From assembly GCA_036268455.1 (NCBI GenBank), contig DATAUD010000002.1, positions 1 to 64,000 on the forward strand: a stretch of DNA of 64,000 nt, written 5' to 3'. The position numbers and the translations under genes were made by a program. This document shows positions 17,783 to 26,894 of the stretch, piece after piece. This DNA is from DATAUD01 sp036268455. Lineage in GTDB: Bacteria; Verrucomicrobiota; Verrucomicrobiia; Limisphaerales; Palsa-1400. How positions within the stretch are numbered: position 1 is the first letter of the stretch; each line of letters begins with the position of its first letter. The notes below the pieces were generated by a model, which was not told the DNA's origin, ran no database searches, and was given only the letters and a program-made list of their open reading frames with translations.

Positions 17783-18403
17783 ATGAAATATCTCGGTAAA
17801 TATTTGTCTCTGGCGGTCGGACTCGCGCTGACCGCCGTCTGTATCCAACAAACCGCCCTTGCGGCTGATGCCACCAACCAGCCTCCGGCGAAATCAGCCG
17901 ACGCCAATGAAGTCGCGGTCATCAATACCACGGAGGGCACGATGGTGATCCAGTTTTGGACGGATGCGGCGCCCAAGACCATCGCAAATTTTAAGAAACT
18001 CGCCCGGTCCGGATTTTATGACGGCACCTGTTTTCACCGGGTTATCAAAGGCTTCATGATCCAGGGCGGCGACCCGAAAACAAAAGACCCCAGCAAAGAA
18101 TCGGAATGGGGCACGGGAGGACCCGGCTATAGTATCGACGCCGAATTCAACGATCACCCTCACGTCCGCGGCGTGATTTCGATGGCGCGCTCGAACGACC
18201 CGAATTCCGCCGGCAGCCAGTTCTTCATTTGTCACGGCAACCCCTCGTTTCTGGATCATCAATACACGACTTTCGGAAAATTGATCAAAGGGGACGATGT
18301 GCTGGAAAAAATCGCCACGACCTCCACGCATCCGCCGGACCGCCCCGACAAACGCATGGGAATTATCAGTATTAAAATTGTGCCGGCAAGTTTGGTGCGG
18401 TAG
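17783..18403 (+). CDS. Exported peptidyl-prolyl cis-trans isomerase (cyclophilin type)
   Basis: The 206-residue protein has a signal peptide (cleavage about AALA, near residue 28) followed by a compact bacterial cyclophilin domain. FHRVIKGFMIQGGD carries the catalytic Arg and the Phe-Met-Gln pocket, and NSAGSQFFI and FLDHQYTTFGKLIKG are the other conserved blocks. It would catalyse proline isomerisation in the periplasm. I chose ATG 17783 because the longer frame delays the signal peptide. A close cytoplasmic paralogue follows 9 bases later. Confidence 0.85.
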   Translation: MKYLGKYLSLAVGLALTAVCIQQTALAADATNQPPAKSADANEVAVINTTEGTMVIQFWTDAAPKTIANFKKLARSGFYDGTCFHRVIKGFMIQGGDPKTKDPSKESEWGTGGPGYSIDAEFNDHPHVRGVISMARSNDPNSAGSQFFICHGNPSFLDHQYTTFGKLIKGDDVLEKIATTSTHPPDRPDKRMGIISIKIVPASLVR

Positions 18404-18412
18404 AATGGTTTC

Positions 18413-18934
18413 ATGGCTGAAAACGAAGTCGCAATCATCAAGACGGGCGCGGGCGAAATGGTCATCGAATTCTGGCCTGACGTCGCGCCGAAAACGGTAG
18501 AGAACTTTAAAACTCTCGCGCAAAAAGGCTTTTATGACGGCACCTGCTTTCATCGGATCGTCAAAGGCTTCATGATCCAGGGAGGCGACCCGCTGACGAA
18601 AGACCCGGGCGCCGAACACCAATGGGGCACTGGCGGACCGGGCCACAGCGTCAAGGCGGAGTTCAACGAGAAGCCGCACGTTCGCGGCGTCATCTCAATG
18701 GCGCGGTCGCAGGACCCGAATTCGGCGGGCAGCCAGTTTTTTATCTGTCTGGCCGACGCCCGTTTTTTGGACCGCCAGTACACGGCTTTTGGGAAATTGA
18801 CCAAAGGCGACGATGTCCTGGGCAAGCTCGGCGATACTCCCACAACGCGGGGGTCGGGCGGCGAAAACAGCCGGCCAACGTCGCGGGTGGGTGTTGAGAG
18901 CATCAAGATTGTGCCTGCCACGCAGGGCGCATGA
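18413..18934 (+). CDS. Cytoplasmic peptidyl-prolyl cis-trans isomerase (cyclophilin type)
   Basis: The 173-residue protein has the same cyclophilin blocks as its upstream neighbour (FHRIVKGFMIQGGD, NSAGSQFFI, FLDRQYTAFGKL) but no signal peptide, so it should act in the cytoplasm. The two are near-identical over long stretches, which points to tandem duplication followed by a change of compartment. The stop shares the bases ATGA with the start of the Nudix gene, which suggests one transcript for cyclophilins, Nudix and HAD genes. Confidence 0.85.
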   Translation: MAENEVAIIKTGAGEMVIEFWPDVAPKTVENFKTLAQKGFYDGTCFHRIVKGFMIQGGDPLTKDPGAEHQWGTGGPGHSVKAEFNEKPHVRGVISMARSQDPNSAGSQFFICLADARFLDRQYTAFGKLTKGDDVLGKLGDTPTTRGSGGENSRPTSRVGVESIKIVPATQGA

Positions 18935-19488
18935 TTGAGCCCTGGCGAAAACTTTCTTCCAGACCGCTGGGCAATTTCCGCGTCTTTTCCGTTCGTGAGG
19001 AGCGCAAGGTTTCGCCCCGCACCGGAGCGGAGCACGAATTTTTCATTATTGACTCGGTCAACTGGGTCAATGTCGTCGCATTGACGCCGGACAATCAAAT
19101 GGTTTTAATCGAACAGTTTCGCCATGGTTCCGACACGGTGGAACTTGAAGTGCCCGGCGGAATCATGGATGCCACGGATGCCTCGCCTGAAGCCACCGGT
19201 TGCCGCGAATTGCTCGAGGAAACCGGTTATGAAGGCGAACAGCCGCGGATCGTCGGGCAGGTTTTTCCCAATCCAGCCATCATGAGCAACAAATGTTTTA
19301 CGGTGTTCGTGCGTAATTGCCGTTATGTCAAAACGGTCCAATTCGATCACGGCGAAGACCTTGTCACCAGGCTTGTGCCTTTCGCGGATGTGCCGGGATT
19401 GGTGGCGTCGGGCCAGATACGGCACTCGCTGGTGGTCGCTGCTTTGTATCAATTTGATTTGTGGCGGAAAAATCAGGGAGAATCGTAG
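18931..19488 (+). CDS. Nudix hydrolase, ADP-ribose pyrophosphatase-like
   Basis: The 185-residue protein carries ELEVPGGIMD followed by CRELLEETGY, the core REXXEEXG of the Nudix box. The spacing before REL is one residue longer than the textbook box, and the first Glu position is Asp/Ala, a variation I see but cannot assess. The N-terminal strands and the length fit NudF/ADP-ribose pyrophosphatase enzymes that hydrolyse nucleoside-diphosphate sugars. It overlaps the upstream cyclophilin by 4 bases and is followed after 2 bases by the HAD gene. Confidence 0.8.
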   Translation: MIEPWRKLSSRPLGNFRVFSVREERKVSPRTGAEHEFFIIDSVNWVNVVALTPDNQMVLIEQFRHGSDTVELEVPGGIMDATDASPEATGCRELLEETGYEGEQPRIVGQVFPNPAIMSNKCFTVFVRNCRYVKTVQFDHGEDLVTRLVPFADVPGLVASGQIRHSLVVAALYQFDLWRKNQGES

Positions 19489-19490
19489 AA

Positions 19491-20183
19491 ATGATTCGTG
19501 TGGTTTTATTTGATATTGACGGAACGCTTCTTCATACCGGCGGAGTCGGGATCAAAGCGTTCGCACGGACTTTTTCCACCGAATTCGGGATTCACGACGG
19601 GACCGAGCGACTCAAATTCTCAGGTCGGACCGATGTTTCGCTTGTTCGCGAGGTGTTCAGCCTTCATAAAATCGACCCGTCCCCCGTCCATTTCGAGCGG
19701 TTCTTTGCGGTCTATGTCACTTTGCTGCGCGAAATGATCGCGAATTGCGAAGGCGGCGCTTGCCGCGGCGTCCTCGAATTCCATCAAGCCTTGACCCTTC
19801 AGCCCGAACCGCCGCTGATAGGTTTGCTAACGGGGAACATCAAGCTTGGCGCGCGCATCAAGCTCGAGCGTTTCCAGCTTTGGGAGAAATTCGCCTTCGG
19901 CGCGTTTGCGGACGATCACGAGCATCGCGATGAGATCGCCGCCGTGGCGCATCGGCGCGGGAGCGAACTTTTCGGACGTCCTTTGTGCGGCGAGGAAGTG
20001 CTCGTGATTGGAGATACGCCGTTGGACATCCGTTGCGGACGCGCCATCGGCGCCAAAGTCCTGGCCGTCGCCACGGGCGGCGCTTTGATGGAAGAACTTC
20101 GCGAACACAAACCCGATTGGGCCGTGGCGGATTTATCCGAAATTGACCCCGCCCACGTGTTGAGCGGAAATGGGTCAGTGTGA
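19491..20183 (+). CDS. HAD-superfamily hydrolase (phosphoglycolate-phosphatase-like)
   Basis: The 230-residue protein starts with VVLFDIDGTLL, the HAD nucleophile motif (DxDGT), has the motif II threonine in LLTGN, and ends with the acidic motif GDTPLDIRCG. The cap region between about 20 and 90 is the four-helix type seen in phosphoglycolate phosphatase and related enzymes, but the substrate is not predictable. ATG 19491 places the motif at the N-terminus; the earlier frame start is inside the Nudix gene. Confidence 0.8.
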   Translation: MIRVVLFDIDGTLLHTGGVGIKAFARTFSTEFGIHDGTERLKFSGRTDVSLVREVFSLHKIDPSPVHFERFFAVYVTLLREMIANCEGGACRGVLEFHQALTLQPEPPLIGLLTGNIKLGARIKLERFQLWEKFAFGAFADDHEHRDEIAAVAHRRGSELFGRPLCGEEVLVIGDTPLDIRCGRAIGAKVLAVATGGALMEELREHKPDWAVADLSEIDPAHVLSGNGSV

Positions 20184-20405
20184 ATGAGGACGGCCTGTGC
20201 CGCACATCCCACAGGAACGGGGATTCCCGCTGCACGATGCGTCTGTTGAGTCAGCGCCGCCGCCGTTGGAAGCGAATACGGAGAGTTTTTTCGTCAGGCG
20301 TTTTGACCCGCATTTGGGGCAAGGCGTGCCTTTCCATTTACTGGAGCGAACCAGGATTTCGCTATCCACTCCGCACTTCCCGCAATGAAATTCATAAATC
20401 GGCAT
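20175..20405 (-). CDS. FmdB-type zinc-ribbon protein
   Basis: The 76-residue protein begins MPIYEFHCGKCG and continues with a second CPKCG knuckle, the four-cysteine zinc ribbon of the FmdB family. A cysteine-rich tail follows (CSGNPRSCGMCG) and the end is histidine-containing. FmdB proteins were named as putative regulators; their biochemical role is unclear. The start at 20405 matches the family N-terminus. It is convergent with the HAD gene, overlapping its end by 9 bases, and divergent from the ModE-like gene. Confidence 0.8.
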   Translation of the reverse strand: MPIYEFHCGKCGVDSEILVRSSKWKGTPCPKCGSKRLTKKLSVFASNGGGADSTDASCSGNPRSCGMCGTGRPHSH

Positions 20406-20490
20406 GGTGAAAAATATGCGGCACAACGCCGCTGGCGCAACCAGGAAAATGACTTTGAAACGCACGGCCCGAATGGTCTAGCCTTTCGGC

Positions 20491-20838
20491 GTGAATGCTG
20501 TCCTCAAGCCGCGGTTTCGGGTTATTCGCGGAAAGGAGATCGTGCTGGGTCCGGGCAAGGCCGAGCTTCTGGAAGTCCTGATCGAGACCGGTTCGCTGAA
20601 CGAAGCGGCGAAGCGTTTGGATATGTCTTACATGCGGGCCTGGATGCTGATAAAGACGATGAACAAGTGTTTTCGCAAACCGGTGGCAGTCGGGGAGCGG
20701 GGCGGGAAAAAGGGCGGAGGGATGAAGGTCACGGCAACTGGGCGCCGGGTTCTCGCGCTCTACAAGGAGATGGAGTCAACGGCGCTTTCCTCGACGCGAA
20801 CGGCGTGGAAAGATCTCCAAGCCGAAATATCCCCATGA
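20491..20838 (+). CDS. ModE-like winged-helix regulator lacking the molybdate-binding domain
   Basis: The 115-residue protein matches the DNA-binding N-terminal domain of ModE: GKAELLEVLIETGSLNEAAKRLDMSYMRAWMLI is the helix-turn-helix core (given here as positions 23-55) and the wing GGKKGGGMKVTATGRRVL follows. ModE proper has two further TOBE molybdate-binding domains, which are absent. No mod transporter gene is nearby. It may sense nothing itself or respond to a partner. The start is GTG. Confidence 0.8.
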   Translation: MNAVLKPRFRVIRGKEIVLGPGKAELLEVLIETGSLNEAAKRLDMSYMRAWMLIKTMNKCFRKPVAVGERGGKKGGGMKVTATGRRVLALYKEMESTALSSTRTAWKDLQAEISP

Positions 20839-21260
20839 AAGAAAAACCCCGCCGTAATGCCGTGTATAAACAGTTCCTTTGAACTGCTGATAGGAACAAG
20901 TAGAGCCGAGTCGATCGCTTACGACTTCCAGTCAAGGCCTGTCGGCCACAACCGAGGTTAAGGCTCCTTCTGGACTGATTTACGGTTCAAGGACTTTGTT
21001 TTTAATCACGAGCATGGCAGGGAAAGTTAAATAAAACCTGCTAAAAACTGTCTGACAAAGATCAAATGCGCCCAATGCGCTTTACCTGGAAACAACATGT
21101 CAGGGAGGGAAACGCCTTTCAAGCTTAATCGGCTTTTTTTTCCCTGATTTAAGTGTGGGAGCGAAGCCTGACCCGCCGGACAATTGATAGGTTTTCGTTA
21201 TCGTTGGATGGGAGCAACTTCTATTGGGGGAATTTCGAGGGTGCCTTATAGTCCAGTTCT
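20839..21260. other. Intergenic region before the RND operon
   Basis: There is no credible coding frame here. It must hold the promoter of the RND pump. The only structure I see is a weak 7-bp inverted repeat (TCAGGGA at 21100-21106, TCCCTGA at 21141-21147) around a T8 run, which could be a terminator for the ModE-like gene or a leader element. No riboswitch family is recognised. Confidence 0.5.
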
Positions 21261-24200
21261 GTGTGGATCGTCGCCTTAGCTCTCCGCAGGCCTTATACGT
21301 TCGTGGTGTGCGCCATCGCTCTTTTGCTGGCTACACCTTTTGTGCTTTTGCGCACTCCGACGGACATCTTTCCGAACATCGACATCCCGGTCATTAGCGC
21401 GATCTGGCAATATACCGGACTGGACGCTCAGGGGATTGAGCAACGCCTGGTGTATGTCCACGAACGCGCGATGACGGCGACTGTCAACGACATCGAACAC
21501 ATCGAATCGACCTCCTACAACGGCATGGGGGTCATCAAAGTGTTTTTGCAGCCGGGGGCTTCGGTGGACGCCGGCGTGGCGCAGATCACGGCGGTCGCCC
21601 AAACGGTGCTCAAACAAATGCCGCCGGGCCAAACGCCGCCGCTGATCATCCGTTACAACGCCTCAACGGTCCCGATTCTCCAGTACAGCATCACCAGCAA
21701 AACAATGTCCGAACAGGCGATCTACGATTTGACTCTCAATACAATTCGCGTTGGACTTTCCACAGTGCGAGGCGCGGCGATGCCTTGGCCTTACGGCGGA
21801 CGGACCCGGCTGGTGTCGGTCGATTTGGATTTGCCGGCGTTGAAATCGAAGGGCCTCGCGCCGGTGGACGTGGTCAATGCGATCAGTTCGCAGAACGTCA
21901 TTCTTCCTGGCGGGACGGCGAAAATTGGCTCGACGGAATATGATCTGGAGGTCAATGGGACGACACGGACGCTTGAGGAATTGAATGATTTGCCCGTGCG
22001 AAAAGTCAACGGGGCGATCATTTACGTCCGGGACGTAGCGCAGGTGCGGGACGGTTTTGCTCCGCAACAAAATGTGGTGCGGCGGGACGGGGTTCGCGGA
22101 ACGCTGCTGACGATTCTTAAGGCGGGAGCGGCCTCGACGCTCGATGTCGTGAAGGGAATCAAGGCTGCGTTGCCGCCGCTGCTGACAGCCGTGCCGAAAG
22201 GGGTTGAAGTGCGCGAGTTTGCCGATCAATCGCTATTTGTGCGGGCCGCAATAAACGGGGTGCTAAAGGAAGGTGTCGTCGCGGCGGCGCTGACGGCGTT
22301 GATGATCCTGCTTTTTATCGGGTCGTGGCGGAGCACATTCATCATCGCCGCTTCCATACCGCTTTCAGTGCTCGCTTCGCTGGCGATCTTGAGCGCGCTG
22401 GGGGAAACGATCAACCTGATGACGCTGGGCGGGCTGGCGCTGGCGGTGGGAATTCTCGTCGATGACGCGACGGTGGAAATCGAGAATGTCCACCGGCAGA
22501 TGGCGATGGGGAAGCCGCTGACACAAGCGATCCTGGACGGCGCGCAGGAAATCGCGTTGCCGGCATTTGTTTCGACGTTGTGCATCTGCATTGTTTTTGT
22601 GCCGATGTTCTTTCTAAGCGGGGTGAGCCGGTATTTGTTCGTGCCGCTGGCCGAGGCGGTGGTGTTTGCGATGCTGGCGAGCTATGTGCTCTCGCGGACG
22701 CTGATTCCGACGCTGGTCATGTGGTTTTACAAGAACTACAACTATTACGAGCGCCATGCGGCGGGCCACCACACCGATGCCTCGCAAACAGCAAGCTGGG
22801 CGCGTCCATTTGTGGCGTTTCAGGAGCGGTTTGAACGCGGGTTTGATCGGCTGCGCGAGGGTTACCAGCGTTTGCTCGAGGCGATTTTTGAGCGGCGCCT
22901 GGCGTTTGCGCTGCTCTTCACGGCGTTTTGCGCGGGGACGTGGCTGTTGCTGCCGTTGCTCGGGCAGGATTTCTTTCCGACGGTCGATGCCGGGCAGATT
23001 CGTGTGCACGTTCGCGCGCACAGCGGCACCCGCGTCGAAGAAACAGCGAAGCTGGTTGACGAGATCGAAACGGCGATTCGCAAGCAGATTCCGGCGCGGG
23101 AAGTCGAAGGGATATTGGACAATATTGGGATCCCGAATTCGAGCATCAGCACTTCGTACAGCAACAATGGGCTGGTCGGCACCGGGGACGCGGACATCCT
23201 GATCTCGCTGACCAAGGGGCATCGGCCGACTGAGGAACATATTCGGAACCTGCGGTTCATGCTCAATCGCGATTTTCCGGGGAATCTGTTTTATTTTCTG
23301 CCCGCGGACATTGTGAGCCAGACGCTGAATTTCGGGATTCCCGCCCCGCTGGACATTCAGATCACCGGCAACAACCTGACCGGCAACCGTGAAGTGGCGG
23401 CGCGGCTGGTGGAAAAAATGCGCCAGATTCCGGGCGCCGTGGACATCCGCATCCAACAGCCGGCGGACCTTCCCAAACTGCTTTTCAATGTGGACCGCTC
23501 GAAGGCGGAAGCGATTGGTCTGACGGAGTCGGACGTGGCGAATCAATTGTTATTGAGCGTCAGCGGCAGCGGACAGGTTGCGCCGGCGTATTGGCTGAAT
23601 ACCGACCTTGGAATTCAGTATTTGATTAATATTCGCGCGCCGGAGCGGGCCCTGGATTCAGTGCAGGCCCTAAAGGCGCTGCCGGTCAGCGGCGGAAAGC
23701 CGGGAGAAGAACAAGTGCTGGCCAACGTTGCGTCGATGGTCCGGACCAATTCCTCGCCGGTGGTTTCGCACTATAATGTGACGCCGGTGATCGATGTGTT
23801 TGGAAACGTGAGCGGACGGGACCTTGGCGGGGTGCTGCACGATTTGGAGCCTTTGTTGCGGCAGACGGAAAAGGAATTGCCGCGCGGCAGCTTCCTCAAA
23901 GTGCGTGGACAGGCCACAACGATGCACGCCAGTTATCTTGGCCTGAGCGTGGGACTGGCGGGGGCGATAGTTCTTATTTACCTTCTGCTGGTGGTCAATT
24001 TTCAAAGCTGGCTCGACCCCTTCATCATCATCACCGCGCTGCCCGGCGCGCTGGCGGGGGTGATTTGGGCTTTGTTCCTGACGTTTACGCCATTGAGCGT
24101 TCCGGCGTTGATGGGGGCAATCATGAGCATGGGCGTCGCGACGGCCAACGCCGTGCTCGTCGTCACGTTCGCGCGGATCAATTTGAACAAGGGGATCGAC

Positions 24201-24491
24201 CCGATGCGGGCCGCATTGCAAGCGGGCACGGGCCGGCTGCGCCCGGTTCTGATGACGGCGCTGGCGATGGTGATTGGAATGCTGCCGATGAGCCTTGGGA
24301 TTGGCGAGGGCGCGGAGCAAAACGCGCCGCTCGGACGCGCTGTAATCGGCGGGCTGATTTTCGCAACCGTTGCGACACTGTTTTTCGTGCCGGTCATTTT
24401 CAGCCTTGTGCATCGCCACGCGATTGAGCCGGAAGTTCCGGCTGGAGCGAGCGATCTTGAGGCGACAACCCTTTCGAGCGAACTTTCATGA
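21261..24491 (+). CDS. RND-family efflux pump, inner-membrane permease
   Basis: The 1076-residue protein has the RND layout: a helix at the N-terminus, a large periplasmic porter loop, six helices, a second large loop and a final helix bundle. The proton-relay aspartate pair is present in the fourth helix (D401-D402 in GILVDDATVEIEN). In the tenth-helix block the lysine conserved in AcrB is replaced (T961 in VATANAVLV). It would export small molecules or ions using the proton gradient. It overlaps its adaptor by 4 bases; there is no outer-membrane channel gene beside it, so it may borrow one. The start is GTG at the first membrane helix. Confidence 0.85.
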   Translation: MWIVALALRRPYTFVVCAIALLLATPFVLLRTPTDIFPNIDIPVISAIWQYTGLDAQGIEQRLVYVHERAMTATVNDIEHIESTSYNGMGVIKVFLQPGASVDAGVAQITAVAQTVLKQMPPGQTPPLIIRYNASTVPILQYSITSKTMSEQAIYDLTLNTIRVGLSTVRGAAMPWPYGGRTRLVSVDLDLPALKSKGLAPVDVVNAISSQNVILPGGTAKIGSTEYDLEVNGTTRTLEELNDLPVRKVNGAIIYVRDVAQVRDGFAPQQNVVRRDGVRGTLLTILKAGAASTLDVVKGIKAALPPLLTAVPKGVEVREFADQSLFVRAAINGVLKEGVVAAALTALMILLFIGSWRSTFIIAASIPLSVLASLAILSALGETINLMTLGGLALAVGILVDDATVEIENVHRQMAMGKPLTQAILDGAQEIALPAFVSTLCICIVFVPMFFLSGVSRYLFVPLAEAVVFAMLASYVLSRTLIPTLVMWFYKNYNYYERHAAGHHTDASQTASWARPFVAFQERFERGFDRLREGYQRLLEAIFERRLAFALLFTAFCAGTWLLLPLLGQDFFPTVDAGQIRVHVRAHSGTRVEETAKLVDEIETAIRKQIPAREVEGILDNIGIPNSSISTSYSNNGLVGTGDADILISLTKGHRPTEEHIRNLRFMLNRDFPGNLFYFLPADIVSQTLNFGIPAPLDIQITGNNLTGNREVAARLVEKMRQIPGAVDIRIQQPADLPKLLFNVDRSKAEAIGLTESDVANQLLLSVSGSGQVAPAYWLNTDLGIQYLINIRAPERALDSVQALKALPVSGGKPGEEQVLANVASMVRTNSSPVVSHYNVTPVIDVFGNVSGRDLGGVLHDLEPLLRQTEKELPRGSFLKVRGQATTMHASYLGLSVGLAGAIVLIYLLLVVNFQSWLDPFIIITALPGALAGVIWALFLTFTPLSVPALMGAIMSMGVATANAVLVVTFARINLNKGIDPMRAALQAGTGRLRPVLMTALAMVIGMLPMSLGIGEGAEQNAPLGRAVIGGLIFATVATLFFVPVIFSLVHRHAIEPEVPAGASDLEATTLSSELS

Positions 24492-25681
24492 AAACAATGG
24501 AACACGTGCAGTCGAACTCTACAGAGGTTAACCCAGGACCATCCCGGCCGCGCCCGAGGCTGGGATTGGCCGCGGCGCTGATACTCGCGGTGTTTGTGGT
24601 GGCGCTGGTGGCGGGATTGCTTCCGCGCATGAGCCACAACCGCGAGTTGCAAAAGGACACCGCTGCACTGGCGGTTCCGACCGTCGAAGTTGTCACGGCG
24701 CATCCCGGGCGGAAGCTTTCCGGGCTGCTGCTGCCCGCGGAAGCGCGACCTTTCGTAGAGGCGCCGATTTATGCGCGAGCGGATGGCTACGTAACGAAGT
24801 GGTATTTTGATATTGGGCAGAAAGTCAAAGCCGGGCAGTTGCTCGCGGAGATTGACACGCCGGAATTGGACCAGCAATTGGCGGCGGCAAAAGCCGGCCT
24901 GGCGCAATCGCAAGCTGCGCTGGCGCTGGCCAAGGTAACAGCGGATCGCTGGGCCGAATTGCTAAAAACCTCGAGCGTCAGCGAGCAGGAAAACGCCGAA
25001 AAGGCGGCCGACCTCAAGTTGAAGCAAGCGGACGTCGATGCTTCCAAGGCGACCGTGCAGCGTTACGACGATCTCAAGGCATTCTGCCACGTCACGGCTC
25101 CCTTCGACGGCACCGTCAGCGCGCGGGACATCGACGTGGGCGATTTGATCAGTTCCGGCAAGGAATTGTTCCGCATGTCGGACACGCGGACGTTGCGGGT
25201 GTTTGTGCGCGTTCCGCAATCGGCCACGCCTGGACTCAAAGTGGGAGGAGCGGCGGACATTATAGTGCCGGAGGACCCGGGGCGGAAATTTCCGGCCAAG
25301 ATCGTCCGCACGGCGGGTGTTATCGACGCGACATCACGAACGTTGCTGACGGAACTGGACGTGGACAATTCAAAGAACCAGATCATCGCGGGAAGCTATG
25401 CGCAGGTGAGTTTCCATGACGCGGGCGTGGACCCGCTGCTGGTGCTTCCTTCAAATACATTGCTGTTCCGCGCGGAAGGCCCGCAGATTGGCGTTGTGGG
25501 AGCGAACGGAGTTGTTGAATTGCGCGATGTTGAATTGGGAAGAGACCTGGGCGCCAATATTGAAGTCCTTTCGGGGGTGTCCACGAACGAGAAGGTCATT
25601 ATCAATCCGTCGGATTCACTGGTAACAGGAGCGAAGGTTCGCACTGACGAAGTCACAGCGGATGATGTGGCGGCGAAGTAG
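24488..25681 (+). CDS. RND efflux periplasmic adaptor (membrane fusion protein)
   Basis: The 397-residue protein has an N-terminal membrane anchor (about 27-47), the lipoyl-type half motif VEAPIYARADGYVTKWYFDIG, an Ala/Lys-rich helical hairpin (about 125-190), the second half motif TAPFDGTVSARDIDVGDLI, and a beta-barrel domain. This is the HlyD/AcrA architecture that bridges an RND pump to an outer-membrane channel. It is translationally coupled to the pump (ATGA overlap). The substrate is unknown. Confidence 0.85.
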   Translation: MKTMEHVQSNSTEVNPGPSRPRPRLGLAAALILAVFVVALVAGLLPRMSHNRELQKDTAALAVPTVEVVTAHPGRKLSGLLLPAEARPFVEAPIYARADGYVTKWYFDIGQKVKAGQLLAEIDTPELDQQLAAAKAGLAQSQAALALAKVTADRWAELLKTSSVSEQENAEKAADLKLKQADVDASKATVQRYDDLKAFCHVTAPFDGTVSARDIDVGDLISSGKELFRMSDTRTLRVFVRVPQSATPGLKVGGAADIIVPEDPGRKFPAKIVRTAGVIDATSRTLLTELDVDNSKNQIIAGSYAQVSFHDAGVDPLLVLPSNTLLFRAEGPQIGVVGANGVVELRDVELGRDLGANIEVLSGVSTNEKVIINPSDSLVTGAKVRTDEVTADDVAAK

Positions 25682-25739
25682 CCGGGCGGAAGTGAAAATT
25701 GGTCATTGAGAATTTGTCGTTTGTCGGTTAAAACCCGAT

Positions 25740-26528
25740 ATGCTGGCTAAACGGGTTATTCCTTGTCTTGATGTTCACGACGGGCAGGTCACACGCGGGG
25801 TGCAGTTCGGGAGGGCGGAGGCGGGTGAATTGCGTAATGTGGGCGATCCTGTCGCCCTCGCCATCCGCTATAATCAACAAGGCGCGGATGAAATGGTCTT
25901 TTTCGACATTACGGCCAGCGCCCACGGCCGCGCCACGATGATCGAAGTCATCGAGCGCGCGGCGGATGAATGTTTCATGCCGCTGACGGTCGGAGGAGGA
26001 ATCCGCTCGGTCGAAGATATGCGCGCGATGCTTCGGGCGGGCGCGGACAAAACGAGCATCAACTCTTCGGCTCTCGCGACGCCTGATCTCATCCGCCAAG
26101 GGGCGGAAAAGTTTGGCAGCCAGTGCATTGTCGTTTCGATTGACGCCAAAAAAGTCGGACCGGACCGTTGGGAGGTTTTTTCACACGGAGGACGCAAACC
26201 CACCGGCCTTGACGCTGCGGAATGGGCAAAAAGGGCGGCTGCGCTCGGCGCGGGGGAAATTGTTCTCAACAGCATCGACGCGGATGGCACCAAGGCCGGG
26301 TTTGATCTGGAGATTACGCGGCGCATCAGCGAATCAGTGGGCGTGCCGGTGGTGGCGAGCGGAGGGGCGGGAACGCTCGAACACATGGCGGCGGTGCTTT
26401 TGGAGGGGAAGGCGGACGCGGTGCTGGCGGCGAGCATTTTTCATTTCGGAGAGTTCACTGTGGGCGAAGTGAAAACGTTTCTGGCTGGGCGAAACATTCC
26501 GGTCCGGCTTTTGGCGTCTGTTCCCTGA
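25740..26528 (+). CDS. hisF: Imidazole glycerol phosphate synthase, cyclase subunit HisF
   Basis: The 262-residue (beta/alpha)8 barrel has the two catalytic aspartates in CLDVHDG (D11) and VSIDAKK, and the phosphate-binding loops LTVGGGIRS and VASGGAG. With HisH it converts PRFAR and ammonia from glutamine to imidazole glycerol phosphate and AICAR in histidine synthesis. No other his gene lies in the window, so the pathway genes are scattered. Length and motifs are standard for the family. Confidence 0.95.
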   Translation: MLAKRVIPCLDVHDGQVTRGVQFGRAEAGELRNVGDPVALAIRYNQQGADEMVFFDITASAHGRATMIEVIERAADECFMPLTVGGGIRSVEDMRAMLRAGADKTSINSSALATPDLIRQGAEKFGSQCIVVSIDAKKVGPDRWEVFSHGGRKPTGLDAAEWAKRAAALGAGEIVLNSIDADGTKAGFDLEITRRISESVGVPVVASGGAGTLEHMAAVLLEGKADAVLAASIFHFGEFTVGEVKTFLAGRNIPVRLLASVP

Positions 26529-26540
26529 TCTCAATTTACT

Positions 26541-26894
26541 ATGAATCTGACACAATCACGATGGCTGCCGTTTGTATTCTTAACGTGCTCGAATATTTTC
26601 ATGACGTTCGCATGGTACGGGCATTTGAAGTTCAAGGACAAACCGATCTGGCTGGTGATCGTAGTGAGCTGGGGCATCGCGTTTTTTGAATATTTATTGC
26701 AGGTCCCGGCCAACCGGTGGGGCAGCAACGTCTATTCGTTTGCGCAACTCAAAATCGGCCAGGAAATTATCACGCTGACGGTGTTCGCGGTATTCTCGGT
26801 TCTTTACCTGAAAGCCCAGATCCGGTGGAACTATTTCGCGGCGTTCCTGTGTGTCATCGGCGCCGCGGCCTTCATATTTATTCCCAAAAAATAG
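26541..26894 (+). CDS. DUF486 family small membrane protein
   Basis: The 117-residue protein has four predicted membrane helices. FMTFAWYGHLKF and FFEYLLQVPANRWG are the conserved blocks of DUF486, a family distantly related to drug/metabolite transporters, with no established function. It is 12 bases after hisF and probably co-transcribed. It is convergent with cdaR, with the stop codons adjacent. Confidence 0.8.
   Translation: MNLTQSRWLPFVFLTCSNIFMTFAWYGHLKFKDKPIWLVIVVSWGIAFFEYLLQVPANRWGSNVYSFAQLKIGQEIITLTVFAVFSVLYLKAQIRWNYFAAFLCVIGAAAFIFIPKK

Noticed and set aside
21100..21147. Inverted repeat considered as a riboswitch expression platform
   Set aside because: Only 7 bp with a long loop and no recognisable aptamer; left as part of the intergenic description.
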